From the NCBI GenBank assembly GCA_039090855.1, contig CM076990.1, positions 201,133,232 through 201,197,231 on the forward strand: 64,000 nt of DNA, given 5' to 3'. This stretch comes from Macrothele yani (taxonomy: Eukaryota; Arthropoda; Arachnida; Araneae; Macrothelidae). A program made the translations under genes and the position numbers. Below, piece by piece: positions 22,111-33,198 of the stretch; position 1 is the first letter of the stretch, and each line of letters starts with the position of its first letter. The notes beneath the pieces were generated by a model. The model worked only from the letters and a program-made list of their open reading frames with translations. It was not told the DNA's origin and searched no databases.

Positions 22111-22674
22111 TTGGCCAGCTGTTGGCTTATCTGTCTACCTATGTTGTGCTGAAAACTCAAAACGATTAGAATGCTGTGTTCTCTTTTATTTTATTTTTTT
22201 AGAATAGGTGTAGGAACTGGTTACACCTTTCCTTGCTCCTTTCCCCTTTTCCTGTTGTGGTGCTGATGTGGCGGCGGTTTGCAGGCAGGAAAGTGTGTTA
22301 GGGGCTGACAACTTCAGCACTTAACTGGAAACTGTATACTCCTAAAATTCTAACTTTCCCTTGCTTTTCCTTTAGGATCCTTCCTATCAGGGTAACCCAT
22401 TCCCGCACCTATTCTTTCTCTTCCCCCTTTCGGAAGACTCAGCGAGTTGCAAGTCGAAGGGTTCTAAATCTTGCAGAATTCCATCGATTCGATTCAATTC
22501 GATTTATAATGTTTTTTACTCTTTTTTGTATTCTCAGCTGTAGATTATACAACGAAACCGAACAGAATTCGGCTAAGGTTTTGAGTTCCCTGATGATCCG
22601 AATCAAGATTATTAGATTTAAAAAATATCCCGGAAACAATCAGTTGTTTATGAAAAAGAGAGCGACAGTGCGCT

Positions 22675-22715
<41 letters not shown>

Positions 22716-22724
22716 ACTGTTATA
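22111..22724. other. No recognised gene; (GA)n microsatellite
   Basis: No gene is seen. A GA dinucleotide run occupies about 22682-22711, immediately left of the pogo-like element. A 66-residue minus frame (22439-22639) has no recognisable domain. Confidence 0.5.
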
Positions 22725-24059
22725 CAGTGCAACCTCGATTATACGTTTTTCTAGGGGATGGCCTTAGAAAACGTGAAAACGTATAAACAAAATTTTAAAA
22801 TCTTAAATATTATTGTAAAATTTATGCTTTGAAGGAGTACCAGCAATCTTAATAATTATTTGTTTAAGGTCGAATTCGCGGCGAAAGTAAAAAGAAACGA
22901 TAAAATATTTACATTTATTCGGATTGCAAAAATCATAAAGCCCATGAAAATCAAACTTCTCTTTTGATGAATCTATCTGTCTATAAAAACTTCGATTCTA
23001 GATTAAGTGAAATCCTCACAACTAAGAATACGAGTCCAGTGCTTCCGTATGAAACTCATTAATTAACAGCTCTTTTTAGGCATATTCTAAGTGCATCCAT
23101 TTGAAACCAGAATGTGGAATACTGATGACACATTTAGGATCCTGTTCTACTATGTCACGAAACGATGGAGCTACAGAGTTACGTCCCAGAGATTTATCAG
23201 TTTTTAAATAGCGCATATGTGTGTGAGTCATGAAATGCGAAACTAATTTTCCATTCGAACAGAAACCTTTTCTGATGGAATCAAGGTTTATTTTTGGCTG
23301 CGCCAAGAAGGAGCACCCCAACGCTGTCTCAATTCTCTCAAGGTTGTAACATACCGGGTTACGTATAAAGAATAAAAGAATCAAAGAACCATGTATTTTT
23401 GATAATATGAAATTCAAACTTTAACGTATGATAGCAAAACGCGGAAAGATGAATTACTTATAAATGAATTACGTATAATCGAGTTAAAAAAGCCATAGAA
23501 ACTACAGCAAAAATCGGGACTATGGCAGAATTACGTACAAAAGTGAAAAACGTATAACTGAGGAACGTATAACCGAGCTGAACAAGAGGTAGAAGCTTCA
23601 GTAAAATATCGGGACTAACGCAGAATTGCGTATAAAAGTGAAAACGTATAACTGAGGAACGTGTAACCGAGATGAACAAGCGATAGAAGCTTCAGTAAAA
23701 TTTTGGGACTATGGCAGAATTACGAATAAAAGTGAAAAACGTATAACTGAGAAACGTATAACCGAGTTGAACAAGCGATAGAAGCTTCAGTAAAATATCG
23801 TGACTAACGTAGAATTACGTATAAAAGTTAAAAACTTATAACTGAGAAACGTATAACCAAGTTAAACAAGCGATAGAAACTACAGTAAAATATCGGGACT
23901 AACGCAGAATCGCCTATAAAAGTGAAAAACAAATAACTGATAAACGTATAACCGAGTTAAAGATGCGATAGAAACTGCAGTAAAATAAAGGGACTAACGC
24001 AAAATTACGTATAAAAGTGAAGACGTATAAATGAGTAACGTATGAACGATGCTTCACTA
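22725..24059. mobile_element. Pogo/Tigger-like non-autonomous element
   Basis: The ends are inverted repeats: 'cagtgcaacctcgattatac' on the left, and on the right the complement of 'tagtgaagcatcgttcatac', about 21 bases with several mismatches. 'Cagt..aacctcgatt' is the typical start of pogo/Tigger elements; a clearer one is at 63776. No transposase frame is visible. The interior repeats end-like words ('cgtataac', 'cgtataatcgag'), and its right half is a 95-bp tandem array. Confidence 0.55.
23473..24050. repeat. 95-bp tandem repeat, about six units
   Basis: The word 'cgtataact' and close variants recur at 23551, 23645, 23740, 23835, 23930 and 24024, giving steps of 94-95 bases. Each unit reads roughly 'aaacgtataaccgag', then 'gcgatagaagcttcagtaaa', then 'cgggactaacgcagaatta'. 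The array runs to the right end of the pogo-like element. Confidence 0.9.
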
Positions 24060-24298
24060 CTTATATGAAAATATTTTTAACATGAATATATCATAAAAGA
24101 TTCTTCACTGAAAGTGGCGCGGAACAGTCACAGAAGTACTCTCCTGCTATAAGCATTTTCTTAATTCATTATGTTTTCCCCAATCTGTTTACGTATCAGA
24201 TAATAAACCTTTGTAAGATGAAGATCAGCAGAACAGAAGAATGAGAATTGTTTCAGAAGAAAATTAGTAATTACCGAAGACACTACACCATCAATATA
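24060..24298. other. Short unassigned spacer
   Basis: AT-rich sequence between the pogo-like element and the next inverted repeat. Nothing is recognisable in it. Confidence 0.4.
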
Positions 24299-24610
24299 TA
24301 TAACACAAGACTTCGATGAGTTTAAAATTTTCCTTTAATGGCGTAAACACAAATACTAAATATCCGCCGATCTTTCTCACTCCCTTTGTAGGCTTCGTGT
24401 GTGGGTTATTTTTCAGAGCACAGAACAGTAGTAGGCATTGCCGACATTAAGAAAATTTTTTTTTTCTGCATTGTCTACTACTGTTCTATGCTCTGAGAAA
24501 TAAGCCAACATGAAGTCCCCTTAGCTAAGTGCGAAAGCTCCGTGAATATTATATATTTGTGTTTACGTCACTGCAGGGAAATTGTTGACTCATCGAAGTC
24601 TTGGGTTATA
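24299..24610. repeat. Inverted repeat, ~143-bp arms
   Basis: Arms 24299-24441 and 24466-24610 are reverse complements with moderate divergence ('agacttcgatgagt' against 'actcatcgaagtct'; 'gaacagtagtag' against 'ctactactgttc'). The spacer is 24 bases with a T run. There is no coding content. MITE or foldback type. Confidence 0.85.
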
Positions 24611-24789
24611 AGAAAATTAACAACTTAGAAATATGCCTTTTTATAGTTTTTTGATTAAGGTTGGTAAAGTTACTGAGTATAAATGTGTAACTTTTGAACC
24701 TTTATAATAAGAAAAGAAATGCTAATTGTACATAAAAATAATTTTTTTCTCATAAGCCTTTTTGCAATCATCGAAATAGGGTCAAAGGT

Positions 24790-25090
24790 CAGGGCGCAGG
24801 GGCGAGATTTATTCCACAGCCGTTATCCTCATAACTTGAGTAATAACTTGAGTAATGATTTCTGGTATGTTGGAAAGCGTATCATAATCAATGCATTGCA
24901 TGAATTTACTAACTTGTTTCAGGATGATAATGCGCCATGCCACACTACCCGGACTGTTCGAGAACGGTTTGCGGAACATCAGGAAGAGTTCTAGGCATTA
25001 CTCTGTTCTCCAAATTCCCCAGGCATCAATCCAATCGAGCATCAGTGGTTTGTGTTGGAACAGCAAGCACGATCTGCTGCGGCTCAACCA
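24790..25090 (+). pseudogene. Tc1-type transposase fragment (DD36E spacing)
   Basis: Bases 24917-25090 read 'FQDDNAPCHTTRTVRERF', a stop codon, and then 'NPIEHQWFVLEQQARSA' in a shifted frame. These carry the second catalytic Asp and the Glu of a Tc1-family enzyme. Counting through the break leaves 36 residues between Asp and Glu, two more than in the DD34E elements elsewhere in the window. The N-terminal half and both terminal repeats are missing. Confidence 0.75.
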
Positions 25091-26390
25091 CGTAACTAAC
25101 AAAAGTTTAAGCATCTGCCGGTAACGTGTTCAGAGATGGAAACGGGTCAAGGGGGAGTTGGTCAAAGGGTCGACAATTTCTTGCGGGTCAAACGGGTCTG
25201 GTCAAGGTGTCCCTGATGGGCAGGACACACGTACCAACAAGAGAACACCTCATGAATTCCCTCATGGAAAAAAAAATCTATTAGATTCTTCACGAAAGAG
25301 AACTGTTGAAATATTTGTTGGAAAATGAATTCAGTCGTGAACTAATTTTACAACCAATTTAAGAATTTTAAAAATCCGTTAATGTTTGAATGTAGCATCC
25401 ATTCACGCTCAAAATGAGGTGTTGTATTAGGTAATTACTTTCTTTGGAAAATTATTAAAAAAAATGAAAATAAAAAGATAAAGTCTCTTTTGAAGATCTT
25501 GATTTTCAACTAGATCAACAGGAAGGCATTCTGAAAGTTGAAATGTGCACATGCTACAAAGCAGTTATCCTACGTAATTAAGTTTTATATTTATTTGGTT
25601 ACGGCCAGGACCGCAGCGAGCTTTTCTTATCTGGGAGGGCGAGACTTGAAATTACGCCCCTTCGAGTTCAAAATTACGCCCCTTTCGAGTTCCACTCAAA
25701 TCATACGTGAGTTTTACTTTCTCACCCACCGCCGTTATAGGAAATCATTATGATCGTTCAAAAAATCGCACTTTAGGTTTTTGACATAATGTCATTAAAA
25801 ATGTAAAAAAATCGGTAAGTACACAAGAACCACAGTTATAAATACCAAGTAAGCGTAAACGTTATGTGAATGGAAACAACACAGCACTCCACAGAAATGT
25901 AGAACAAAAACAAACCAGCGCAGAACAAATCGGATAGTGAACGTAACAACAGGAAAAAGCTTTAGGGGTAGGGCTTGGAAAAATTCCGTTCGAGGTTAAA
26001 CGCTCAGAGAACAAATGATTGATTAGCTCCTCATCCCAACGAAATGTTCTGAAAGGTCACGAAGGTTAGGCGTATCAGCATACTGTTTTCTATGCCTCCA
26101 TTCACTGTGTTGGAAAATTACCTTCAAGGATATGAGATGTTCACACCTCAGAGCGTATGTTACTCTGTACCTGGTTAATTACATAGAATGCTGTATGAGA
26201 CTAACTAAAGTCTTTAAAAAGAAAACTGAAGGGTGTAAACTTACTTTTTCAGTTACAATTTCTATTTTTACATCCCCCAGAGCATAAATTTACGCCTCTG
26301 GAATGACCGTTCTGGGTGGGCGCTCCCGGTAGCTACGGCGTTGGTTACTGATAGCAAATAATAACGAGGAACTGTACACCAATCACATTT
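25091..26390. other. No recognised gene
   Basis: Bases 25140-25215 repeat 'gggtca' several times. Near 25656-25690 a short phrase ('aaattacgcccct') is duplicated. No gene or complete element is seen. A 71-residue plus frame at 25538-25753 has no known domain. Confidence 0.4.
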
Positions 26391-27004
26391 AAAATAGTAT
26401 AACTATATTAGTAATCTGAATTTCTTATATATATTATAAATCAAGGTATATTATAAATCAAGGTTTATTATAAATCAAGGTTTCCAAGCTTTCGCACATC
26501 AACCAAATGGCTTTTTCAAGGAAGGTAGACAGCAAACTGCAAACTGAATAATAGAACGCTTCAGCAATTTGAACGCGGTGACTTGACTTCACAATAAGCG
26601 AGCAGATGCTAAGTAATTATTCATCAAAAGACTCGAGGCGTCATGCTCGTTAACACGCGGAATCATAGAAGGAAACAAAATGCATTCATTATTTGAAGAA
26701 CTGGTTCCAAACTCGTGGCAACTCCAGCGAGAGGTTGTCATTGCATGATTTACTGTTGGTGATGATCTCTAAAGTTTTGCGAATGGCGGTAGATTTTGGG
26801 GTGGAGTAGGAGGCTAATTTCTTTACGTCATCACACATAGGAGTAGCGGACTTGAGCCGGACCTCTCTGGATAGGGCTGTTGTTACTTTACAGTTCTTTA
26901 TGTCCCTTTTATGCTCGTTGATTCTAGTTCCAAACAAACACTTGGTCATTCCAAGCGATACTACATTGGAATAGTATAACGGACTAATATAGTTATACTA
27001 TTTT
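26391..27004. repeat. 22-bp perfect inverted repeat pair flanking a PLE fragment
   Basis: Bases 26391-26412 and 26983-27004 are exact reverse complements, starting 'aaaatagtataactatat'. They flank a 614-bp segment holding a copy of the 20.1-kb repeat arm (26480-26532) and a Penelope-like coding end. Short duplications of 'tattataaatcaagg' lie at 26430-26480. This may be a composite or chance border. Confidence 0.5.
26689..26949 (-). pseudogene. Penelope-like element, GIY-YIG endonuclease C-terminal fragment
   Basis: Penelope-like retroelements carry a C-terminal GIY-YIG endonuclease. The reading 'TRINEHKRDIKN' with the downstream 'STAIRKTLEIITNSKSCN' and the final 'LELPRVWNQFF' follows the order of that domain's second half: conserved Arg/His helix, catalytic Glu helix and C-terminal Trp. 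The GIY and YIG strands and the reverse transcriptase are not visible upstream. The fragment ends naturally after 'NQFFK'. Confidence 0.6.
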
Positions 27005-27623
27005 ACTGATAGCCTAATGTGCGCAGTGGTAATAGTACCTTCTCCTTGAGTAGACGTCTTTAAGTCTATCTATTACTTTGACCTACGAACCACCATTTCT
27101 AACCCACAAATCAGTACTGATAAATCGCTGTTTCTTTTAAGATAAATGTGGATAGGACATGGATTTTTGAATACCTCTTTCTGAGAATCGCTTTGTGCTC
27201 TGTGTCAGACTGTGGATGATATGGGGTGGGGATGATGACCCATCACAATGTGGGTACTTGTCTCAGAATTACTTGTACAGAAGATGGATATGGCCTGCCA
27301 ATGACTCTGTGCTCCAAGTCCAACGATCTTCGTCTAACTGTAGTTAGATTTGGCTTAAATGATTTATAACAGTGTACTTGGTCAGACAACACTTTTTCCC
27401 TCATAAGAACAGGGAATTTTTCTATATCATTTCAAAGCCAACCCACAACAGAGATAGAAAAAAAAAAAAACATTTTATTTTATCTTTGTGTGTGTGTGTG
27501 TGTTTCAAGGAAAATTACTTTTTAGACAGAAATAAAGCTTGAAAGAAATCAACAATTGTTATTCATAAATATCAAAATAATTATGCATTCGTTCCAAGAA
27601 ATCCAGACAAAAAAAGAATACGA
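27005..27623. other. No recognised gene
   Basis: AT-rich sequence with a short GT run at about 27488-27502. Nothing here resembles a gene or a known repeat end. Confidence 0.4.
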
Positions 27624-27830
27624 GAATAGACAAAGTCATCGCTCTTTCCACGTTTTTTCTTTAATTAACACACAGCAACAGAAAAATTGTTATCCGGACA
27701 CCGCGGGGATCGTACCCCAGATCTCTCGATAACTATCCGAGTGCGTTCGCCTTACGCTTCGGCGGCCAACAATCCACGGCGCTATATGTGTTTACCTGTC
27801 AGCATCTGACTTCACAAATGCGTAGAGATG
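27624..27830 (-). repeat. tRNA-derived SINE, family 2, copy 1
   Basis: On the minus strand a tRNA-like head occupies about 27768-27692. It has an A-box region ('gcgtaaggcgaacgc'), a B box 'gtacgatccc', and complementary ends 'gccgccg' / 'cggtgtc' in part. The tail then ends at 27624 with 'ctttgtctattc'. It differs in body and tail from the SINEs at 36.5 and 39.3 kb. Confidence 0.65.
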
Positions 27831-27929
27831 GGCTCAGCAACTGAGACGTCTCCATCTGGTGGAGCTTAATGGCACAAGCTATTAAATTATTGCTAATAAA
27901 TCCAAAGGGCGAGAGTGATAGTGAAAATT

Positions 27930-28095
27930 GAATAGACAAAGTCATCGCTCTTTCCACGTTTTTCTTTAATTAATACACAGCAACCGAAAAATTGTTATCC
28001 GGACACCGCTGAGATCTTATCTGTCACATCTGACATTGTTATCCGGATACCGCTATGTGTATTTATTTATCCGTCAGCATCTGACATCACAAATT
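27930..28095 (-). repeat. tRNA-derived SINE, family 2, copy 2 (head deleted)
   Basis: The copy repeats copy 1 directly from 'gaatagacaaagtcatcgct' through 'ttgttatccggacaccgc' and again at 'cagcatctgac', but most of the tRNA-like head is missing. A second 'ttgttatccgga' at 28035 is an internal partial duplication. Confidence 0.6.
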
Positions 28096-30176
28096 CACAT
28101 TATCTCCACGTATTGGGAAGATTTTCAAGAATACGAGAAAGTTGGCCGTTTCTCAAGTGGTCCACCGGGAAATGTCCCGTTGTCCCGGTGGGCCAACCCG
28201 CCTCTGGGTGATGGTACGCACAAAGTAATCGTTCACTGAAGTAAAAATCAGATCAGAATACACAAAATGCATCCCGGACGTCATACTCAAGCAACACCGG
28301 GTACAGTTCAGCTAGTAGAATTCAAACGTATGTAGGTATGTATACACTTTAACTGTATACATGAGAAATCTTTTGTGACAGAGGGGCGTCTACTTCTTAA
28401 ATTGCATATGATCGACAGTTCTAAAGAAACGATATTATGAGGCAAACGCCTTTCATTATAAAAACGCCGATGCAGTAGCGGAACGCGTGGGTGGAGAACA
28501 CGCATGAGAAAAAGAGTGAGCAGTAGTTCTTGACAATTTAATGGCTACACTGTATTTACACCAGTACTTTTTCTCGGATGACTGGGGACAATGTAAATGC
28601 TTCGACTCCACCTCCTTGTTTTGATGTTTTGATTCTTACTGAACTCTCTTTTTATTTTGAGACAGACTGCTGTCGAGATTGAAACATGGTCACGGCGTTA
28701 CTACTGGAGGTCAGAACACAGAAGCTTCCCCAAACATCTAACGCCGCAGAGTGGTGACCGCTTACTCGTGTTTGCTAGAAGAAGTAAAGAAAGAACTACT
28801 TAGATGCTATTCGTTAGGCCAGAAAATTGCCTTTGATGTTTGCTATGACTCCCATTTCACAAATCTAAACAGACGAAAAAAGAAGACTAAAAGTAATTGG
28901 AACAAAGCTCAATTAAAAGAATTGCCAAAAAGGTTACCTTCAGCAGAAGATGCTTGACGCTAATGCCTCAGATTGCTACAGAGAAGCTAAGAAGCTGAGA
29001 AATAGAGGATTTGCTCTCAAATATTATGAGTTTAAAATTTTACACGGCATTGTAGCAACAATTGAAACATTTTACAAGGTTCAACGGCAAAGAAAATGCC
29101 CTGCCATGTATCTTTATAGTGTCATGGGCTACTATCAAATTTAGTAGCAGGGTAGCTGTCCAGAGCGCGAAGGCAGAAACTGAAAATGACAGTGACGTTA
29201 TCAAACTGGCGAAATGTGCTTTTCTGTCTGGTCGAGGGGGAATCTTTACCCGGCTGTCGCTAATGTATAGAATGTAAATTTTATTTCAAAAATCGGCAAA
29301 CCGTAAGAATGCTTACTTCTATTAGATGTAAATTGAATTTTTCTACTCCGCCATCCAGAGAAACAGAAATATGAGAACAGATACAAAGAAGCACTTATAT
29401 TGCAAGCGAAAAAGTAAAGTTTTTGCACGAAAAGCTGGAAATTTTATGAAAATCGCGGACATCCTTACATCTATCCGATACAAAAAAGACACACAAGTAA
29501 TTTGTTGTGCTACTTCCAGGCGAACTACAGTACATTGTATGTTATTGATACCAAGAGAAAAAATTTATTATGAAGAAATTGTAAGAATTTTGTCCTAATT
29601 CAATCCGTTTGGTTTAACTTTTCCTGTCCTGATGCATCGGGAAGAAGCATAAGTATATGCCAAACAACGAGAAAAATCGCCTCTGGAAAAGATGTAACGT
29701 ATATGGAAATTCACAGTGTTTTTTTTTCTTTTTTGTAATCGAGAACAAGCTTTTTTAAACGCATCTTCCGGGAACAAATCGTGACAAAGATAAATAAAAC
29801 TATACGACACCCAGTGTGATTATTTTGCCCCAGTAAAACGTGACAGACGCACACAGAATCTTGGTCATACTTTCATTCAAGTACTCCAAAAATAATTTTT
29901 ACGTTGCAACTTCTACAAGTGTGGATAAGTTGTTCACAAATGAAAGGATACTGCAACAGCATAAGCATGTCACTTCCTGCCGTGTACTTGTCTGCTAAAA
30001 GAGGCGCTAAAACATAACTATAGCTTCAGGAGTATCTTGCAAAATATCTCTCTCATATCTGCTAAAATAATCTCTCATGCGATCCGAAAAAGAGAAACAG
30101 GTCGCACGAAGTATGTGACGTACCTGCCAGCAGGACGCACACGACATAAAGGCAGCAGATCGCAGTCAGAACGAAC
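28096..30176. other. No recognised gene; one GC-rich hairpin
   Basis: A hairpin lies at about 28161-28195 ('ggtccaccggga' pairing with 'tcccggtgggcc' with one wobble). From 28750 to 29600 several short plus frames of 60-75 residues follow one another in different phases; none carries a motif I recognise. Confidence 0.4.
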
Positions 30177-30280
30177 GTCCGCGTAGCTCAATTGGTAGAG
30201 TTACTTATTCCGGAATGAGGGGATCCGGGTTGGAGCCCCGGCGTGGACAAAAATGACGGAGAAATTTACTTCTTTATAAG
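30177..30280 (+). repeat. tRNA-derived SINE with well-preserved tRNA-like head
   Basis: Bases 30177-30248 fold as a 72-nt tRNA shape. The acceptor stem is gtccgcg / cgtggac (7 pairs with one GT), the D arm starts 'tagctcaattggtagagt', and the T arm is 'ccggg' / 'cccgg'. The T loop reads 'ttggagc' where tRNA genes have 'ttcgagc' or similar, and the anticodon stem closes on a 6-base loop. It continues without a terminator into 'aaaaatgacggagaaattta', the tail of the 7.1/7.5-kb SINEs. It is therefore a SINE head and not a functional tRNA. Confidence 0.7.
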
Positions 30281-30384
30281 TACGACTGTGGACTGTTAAA
30301 CAAAGCAAAAATGCTTAAGAAATTTTCAAAACCTAGTTTTCGTCCAATTCAACCAGTCATTCATTCCAGGACGTTATATATATA

Positions 30385-31732
30385 CACTAGTGGACAGAAC
30401 ATTAGAGATACCTACCTAATAGTGTGTTGGTCCTCCTCTAGTGCGAATAACAGCTTGTACACGCCGAGGCATCGACTCCTCCAGATACCGGAGGGTTCCG
30501 GATGTAATGCCAGCCCTGTTGCAGCATTGTCCACAACTCCGTCCGAGACATCGGTCCAGGATCTATGGACCTGATGTTCCGCTTGACCGCAACCCCAGAG
30601 AGCTTCCACAGGGTTTTAATCCGGGGACATTAGTGTCCACTAGATGGTTCTGAACTCAGATGAGTGTTCCTCAAACTATGCCTCGGTGGTTGCGGCCTGG
30701 TGGAGCGGCGTATTGTCCTTCTGAAGTAGACCATCGGCAGGATGGGCGAAGGCCATGAAAGCGTGTAGGTGATTAGCCAACTCATGCTGGTTGTGCGCAG
30801 CGGTTAAGATACACTAAGGACCTAAGGCGGCCCTTGGGAAGGCTTCGCAAACCATCACAGAGCCACCACCGCCTTGAACAGAGCCGATCTGGCACGACGA
30901 AGCGATGGCCGCATGTTGTAGACGCCACACTCACACCCCTCCCGTCAGCTCGGTATAGCTGCAAACGGGATATATCTAACCGCACGACGCGGCGGCACTC
31001 TGCAACGGTCTAGTTTTGATGTTCTCAGCACCAGGCGAAGCTTAATATCCGATGACGAGCAGTAAACAGTGATACACGAGTACGACGTCGGCTACCGTAC
31101 CCCAGGGTATGCAGCGTGTACCGTACCGTCCGTTCGGTGACGGTACTTGGACCACCGATATTTAATCTGGAAGTGATTTGCGCCGCTGTTTCCAAGCGGC
31201 CGATCTGTACCAGTCTGGATAGTTTACGTCGATCCCGATCATCAATGGTGTGTGGTCGGCCACCGCTTGTTCTCTGGACTCTGGTACGTCCGTTAATAGT
31301 ACACTTCCCTTACACCGTTGGTACGTTCGTTAATGGTACACTCGCCGTACACCGTTGGTACGTCCGTTAATGGTACACTCGCCGTACACCGTTGGTACGT
31401 CCGTTAATGGTACACTCGCCGTACACCGTTGGCACGTCCGTTAATGGTACACTCGCCGTACACCCTTGATACGGTTGCTCTCGGGAACCTTAGAAATCTT
31501 ACCACTTGGACGATAGAATGATTTACATGTCTTGCGCCGACAATGAGTCCACGATAAAAGTCGCTCAGATCACCACGTTTACCCATGTTTGTCGATTGCG
31601 ATACACTGTTAAAGCCCTGTTGTTCGCCTATTTATAGCCTTCGTTCGGTTCGGGTCTGTTTCACTCTGCGCGGGGAATGCCCATGTCAACTGCCCATGAC
31701 CCCTATTTTTAATGCTTTGTTGACTGAGTGTG
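30385..31732 (-). mobile_element. Tc1-like transposon, minus strand, inactive
   Basis: The left end 'cactagtggacagaacatta' and right end 'aatgctttgttgactgagtg' are imperfect inverted repeats next to TA. On the minus strand the transposase C-terminus lies just inside the left end and the N-terminus at 31586. The N-terminus reads 'MGKRGDLSDFYRGLIVG' followed by a helix-turn-helix. Stops, frameshifts and a minisatellite destroy the frame. It sits only six bases from the next Tc1 element, in a short TA run. Confidence 0.7.
31284..31468. repeat. 37-bp minisatellite inside a transposase
   Basis: Five units start at 31284, 31321, 31358, 31395 and 31432, with a partial sixth. The unit begins 'gtacgtccgttaatggtaca' and ends 'ccgtacaccgttg'. 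Because 37 is not a multiple of three, the array shifts the transposase frame at every unit. It lies just after the DNA-binding N-terminus of the Tc1 element on the minus strand. Confidence 0.95.
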
Positions 31733-31738
31733 TATATA

Positions 31739-32958
31739 CACTGAAGTGCCAGAAAAACTGGTACACCAGTCTGATACTTGGTAGGTCCCCCACGGGAGCG
31801 CACGACTGCAGAAATACGTCAGGGCATGGACTTCACTAGCTTCTGGAAATATGCTGTAGGCAATGCACACCATACTTCCTGCAGAGCGTTCCACAATTCG
31901 GGTGTATTCCGAGGTCTCGGATTCCTGTGTTCGATGGCGCGTTGCATAGCATCCCAAATGTGTTCTATCACGTTCGGATCTGGGGACTTGGGTGGGATGG
32001 CAACACCCCAAACTCAGATGAATCCTACTCTAACCATAATGTGACGTCCCGACACTTGTGTGAAGGTGCATTGTCCTGTTGGAACAGGCCCAACCCATCA
32101 GCATGAATTCAGGTCATGAACGGGTGCACCTCGTCAGAAAGGATGCGCACATAGCGTTGGCCGGTCACAGACGTTTGTAGACATACCAGGTGTCCCAGTG
32201 AAGTCCAGCTAAACACACTACATACCATTACGGACCCCCATCAGCCGGTACAGTTCCCTGTTGATAGGCGGGATCCATGGCTTTATGGGGTTTGCGCCAC
32301 ACACGAATCCTTCCATCTGCCCGATACAGTTGGAAAGGCGACTCGTCAGACCAGGCTACTTGTGTTCCAGTCAGCAAAATGTCCAGCGGCGGTGTTGCCG
32401 TGCCGAAGCGAGGCGCATAGCTCTGTGTCGTGCACCCATCAAGGGGACTCAAGTTGGGCGTTGGTTTCCAAAGCCCATATCGTGTAGGGTATGTTGCAAA
32501 GTCAGGACGCTGATGCTTGTTGAGGCTCCAGCATTAAATTCCGACGATACCTGCAAGAGTGTTGCATGCCTATCGCGTGAAACGATATTTGATAGCCGAC
32601 GATGGTCACGTTCACCCAATGTATTTTTACGGTAACACTGGTATCATAGGTTGGAGGTTTTGCCGGAATTCTTGTAGTCACGGTACACCCTTGCAATGGT
32701 CGTCCGTGAAAATCAGAACTTCGTTTCTACCTCCGAAATACTATGGCCCATCTCACGAGCGCCAACTATGACACCGCGTTGAAAATCGCTTAAATCGTTA
32801 TTACTTGTCATTCTCATGCCGAAAACACCTCTGACAGCTGGCAAGGATGTCTATCGCTTTATGTACGCTCTGGCGGACGCAACCGAGTACGCGCATAGGT
32901 GACGTTGCTATGTATTTTGCATAAGCACCTCTGTACCAGTTTTTTTGTCACTTCAGTG
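31739..32958 (-). mobile_element. Complete Tc1-like transposon, minus strand, inactive
   Basis: TA (31737-31738 and 32959-32960) flanks inverted repeats that begin 'cactgaagtgcc' and are about 30 bases long with a few mismatches. The length is 1220 bp. The minus strand encodes a broken transposase: an N-terminus near 32817 reading 'NNDLSDFQRGVIVGAR', then 'VAWSDESPFQLYRADGR' around the first catalytic Asp (about 32345). The C-terminal half is shifted at 31.8-32.0 kb. Stops are frequent. Confidence 0.85.
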
Positions 32959-32960
32959 TA

Positions 32961-33167
32961 TATATATATATATACTTTTTTCTGTTTCTGAGATGTAATC
33001 TAGTCTCCTCGTCCCGCCTTGTTTTTCGAACACCTTTGTTGTCATTAACAACTTAGTGAAAGATAACTGATCTCCACGAATTCCACGGAAGAAGAAAAAT
33101 AAGAAGGGACAAATGCAGAATGCTGGATTTTAAAAAGGGGAAAAAAAGAAACAAAACTGAAGAGAGC

Positions 33168-33198
<31 letters not shown>

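Noticed and set aside
23465..24050. A CRISPR array
   Set aside because: The 95-base period has no alternation of constant repeat and unique spacer, and the DNA is eukaryotic; it is an ordinary tandem repeat.
28751..29598. A multi-exon gene made of successive short plus frames
   Set aside because: Frames follow in different phases, but I see no convincing splice-site pairs and no recognisable protein motif.
30177..30248. A functional tRNA gene
   Set aside because: The acceptor and T stems pair, but the T loop has 'ttgg' where 'ttcg' or 'ttca' is expected, the anticodon loop is six bases, and the sequence continues into a SINE tail without a T-run terminator.
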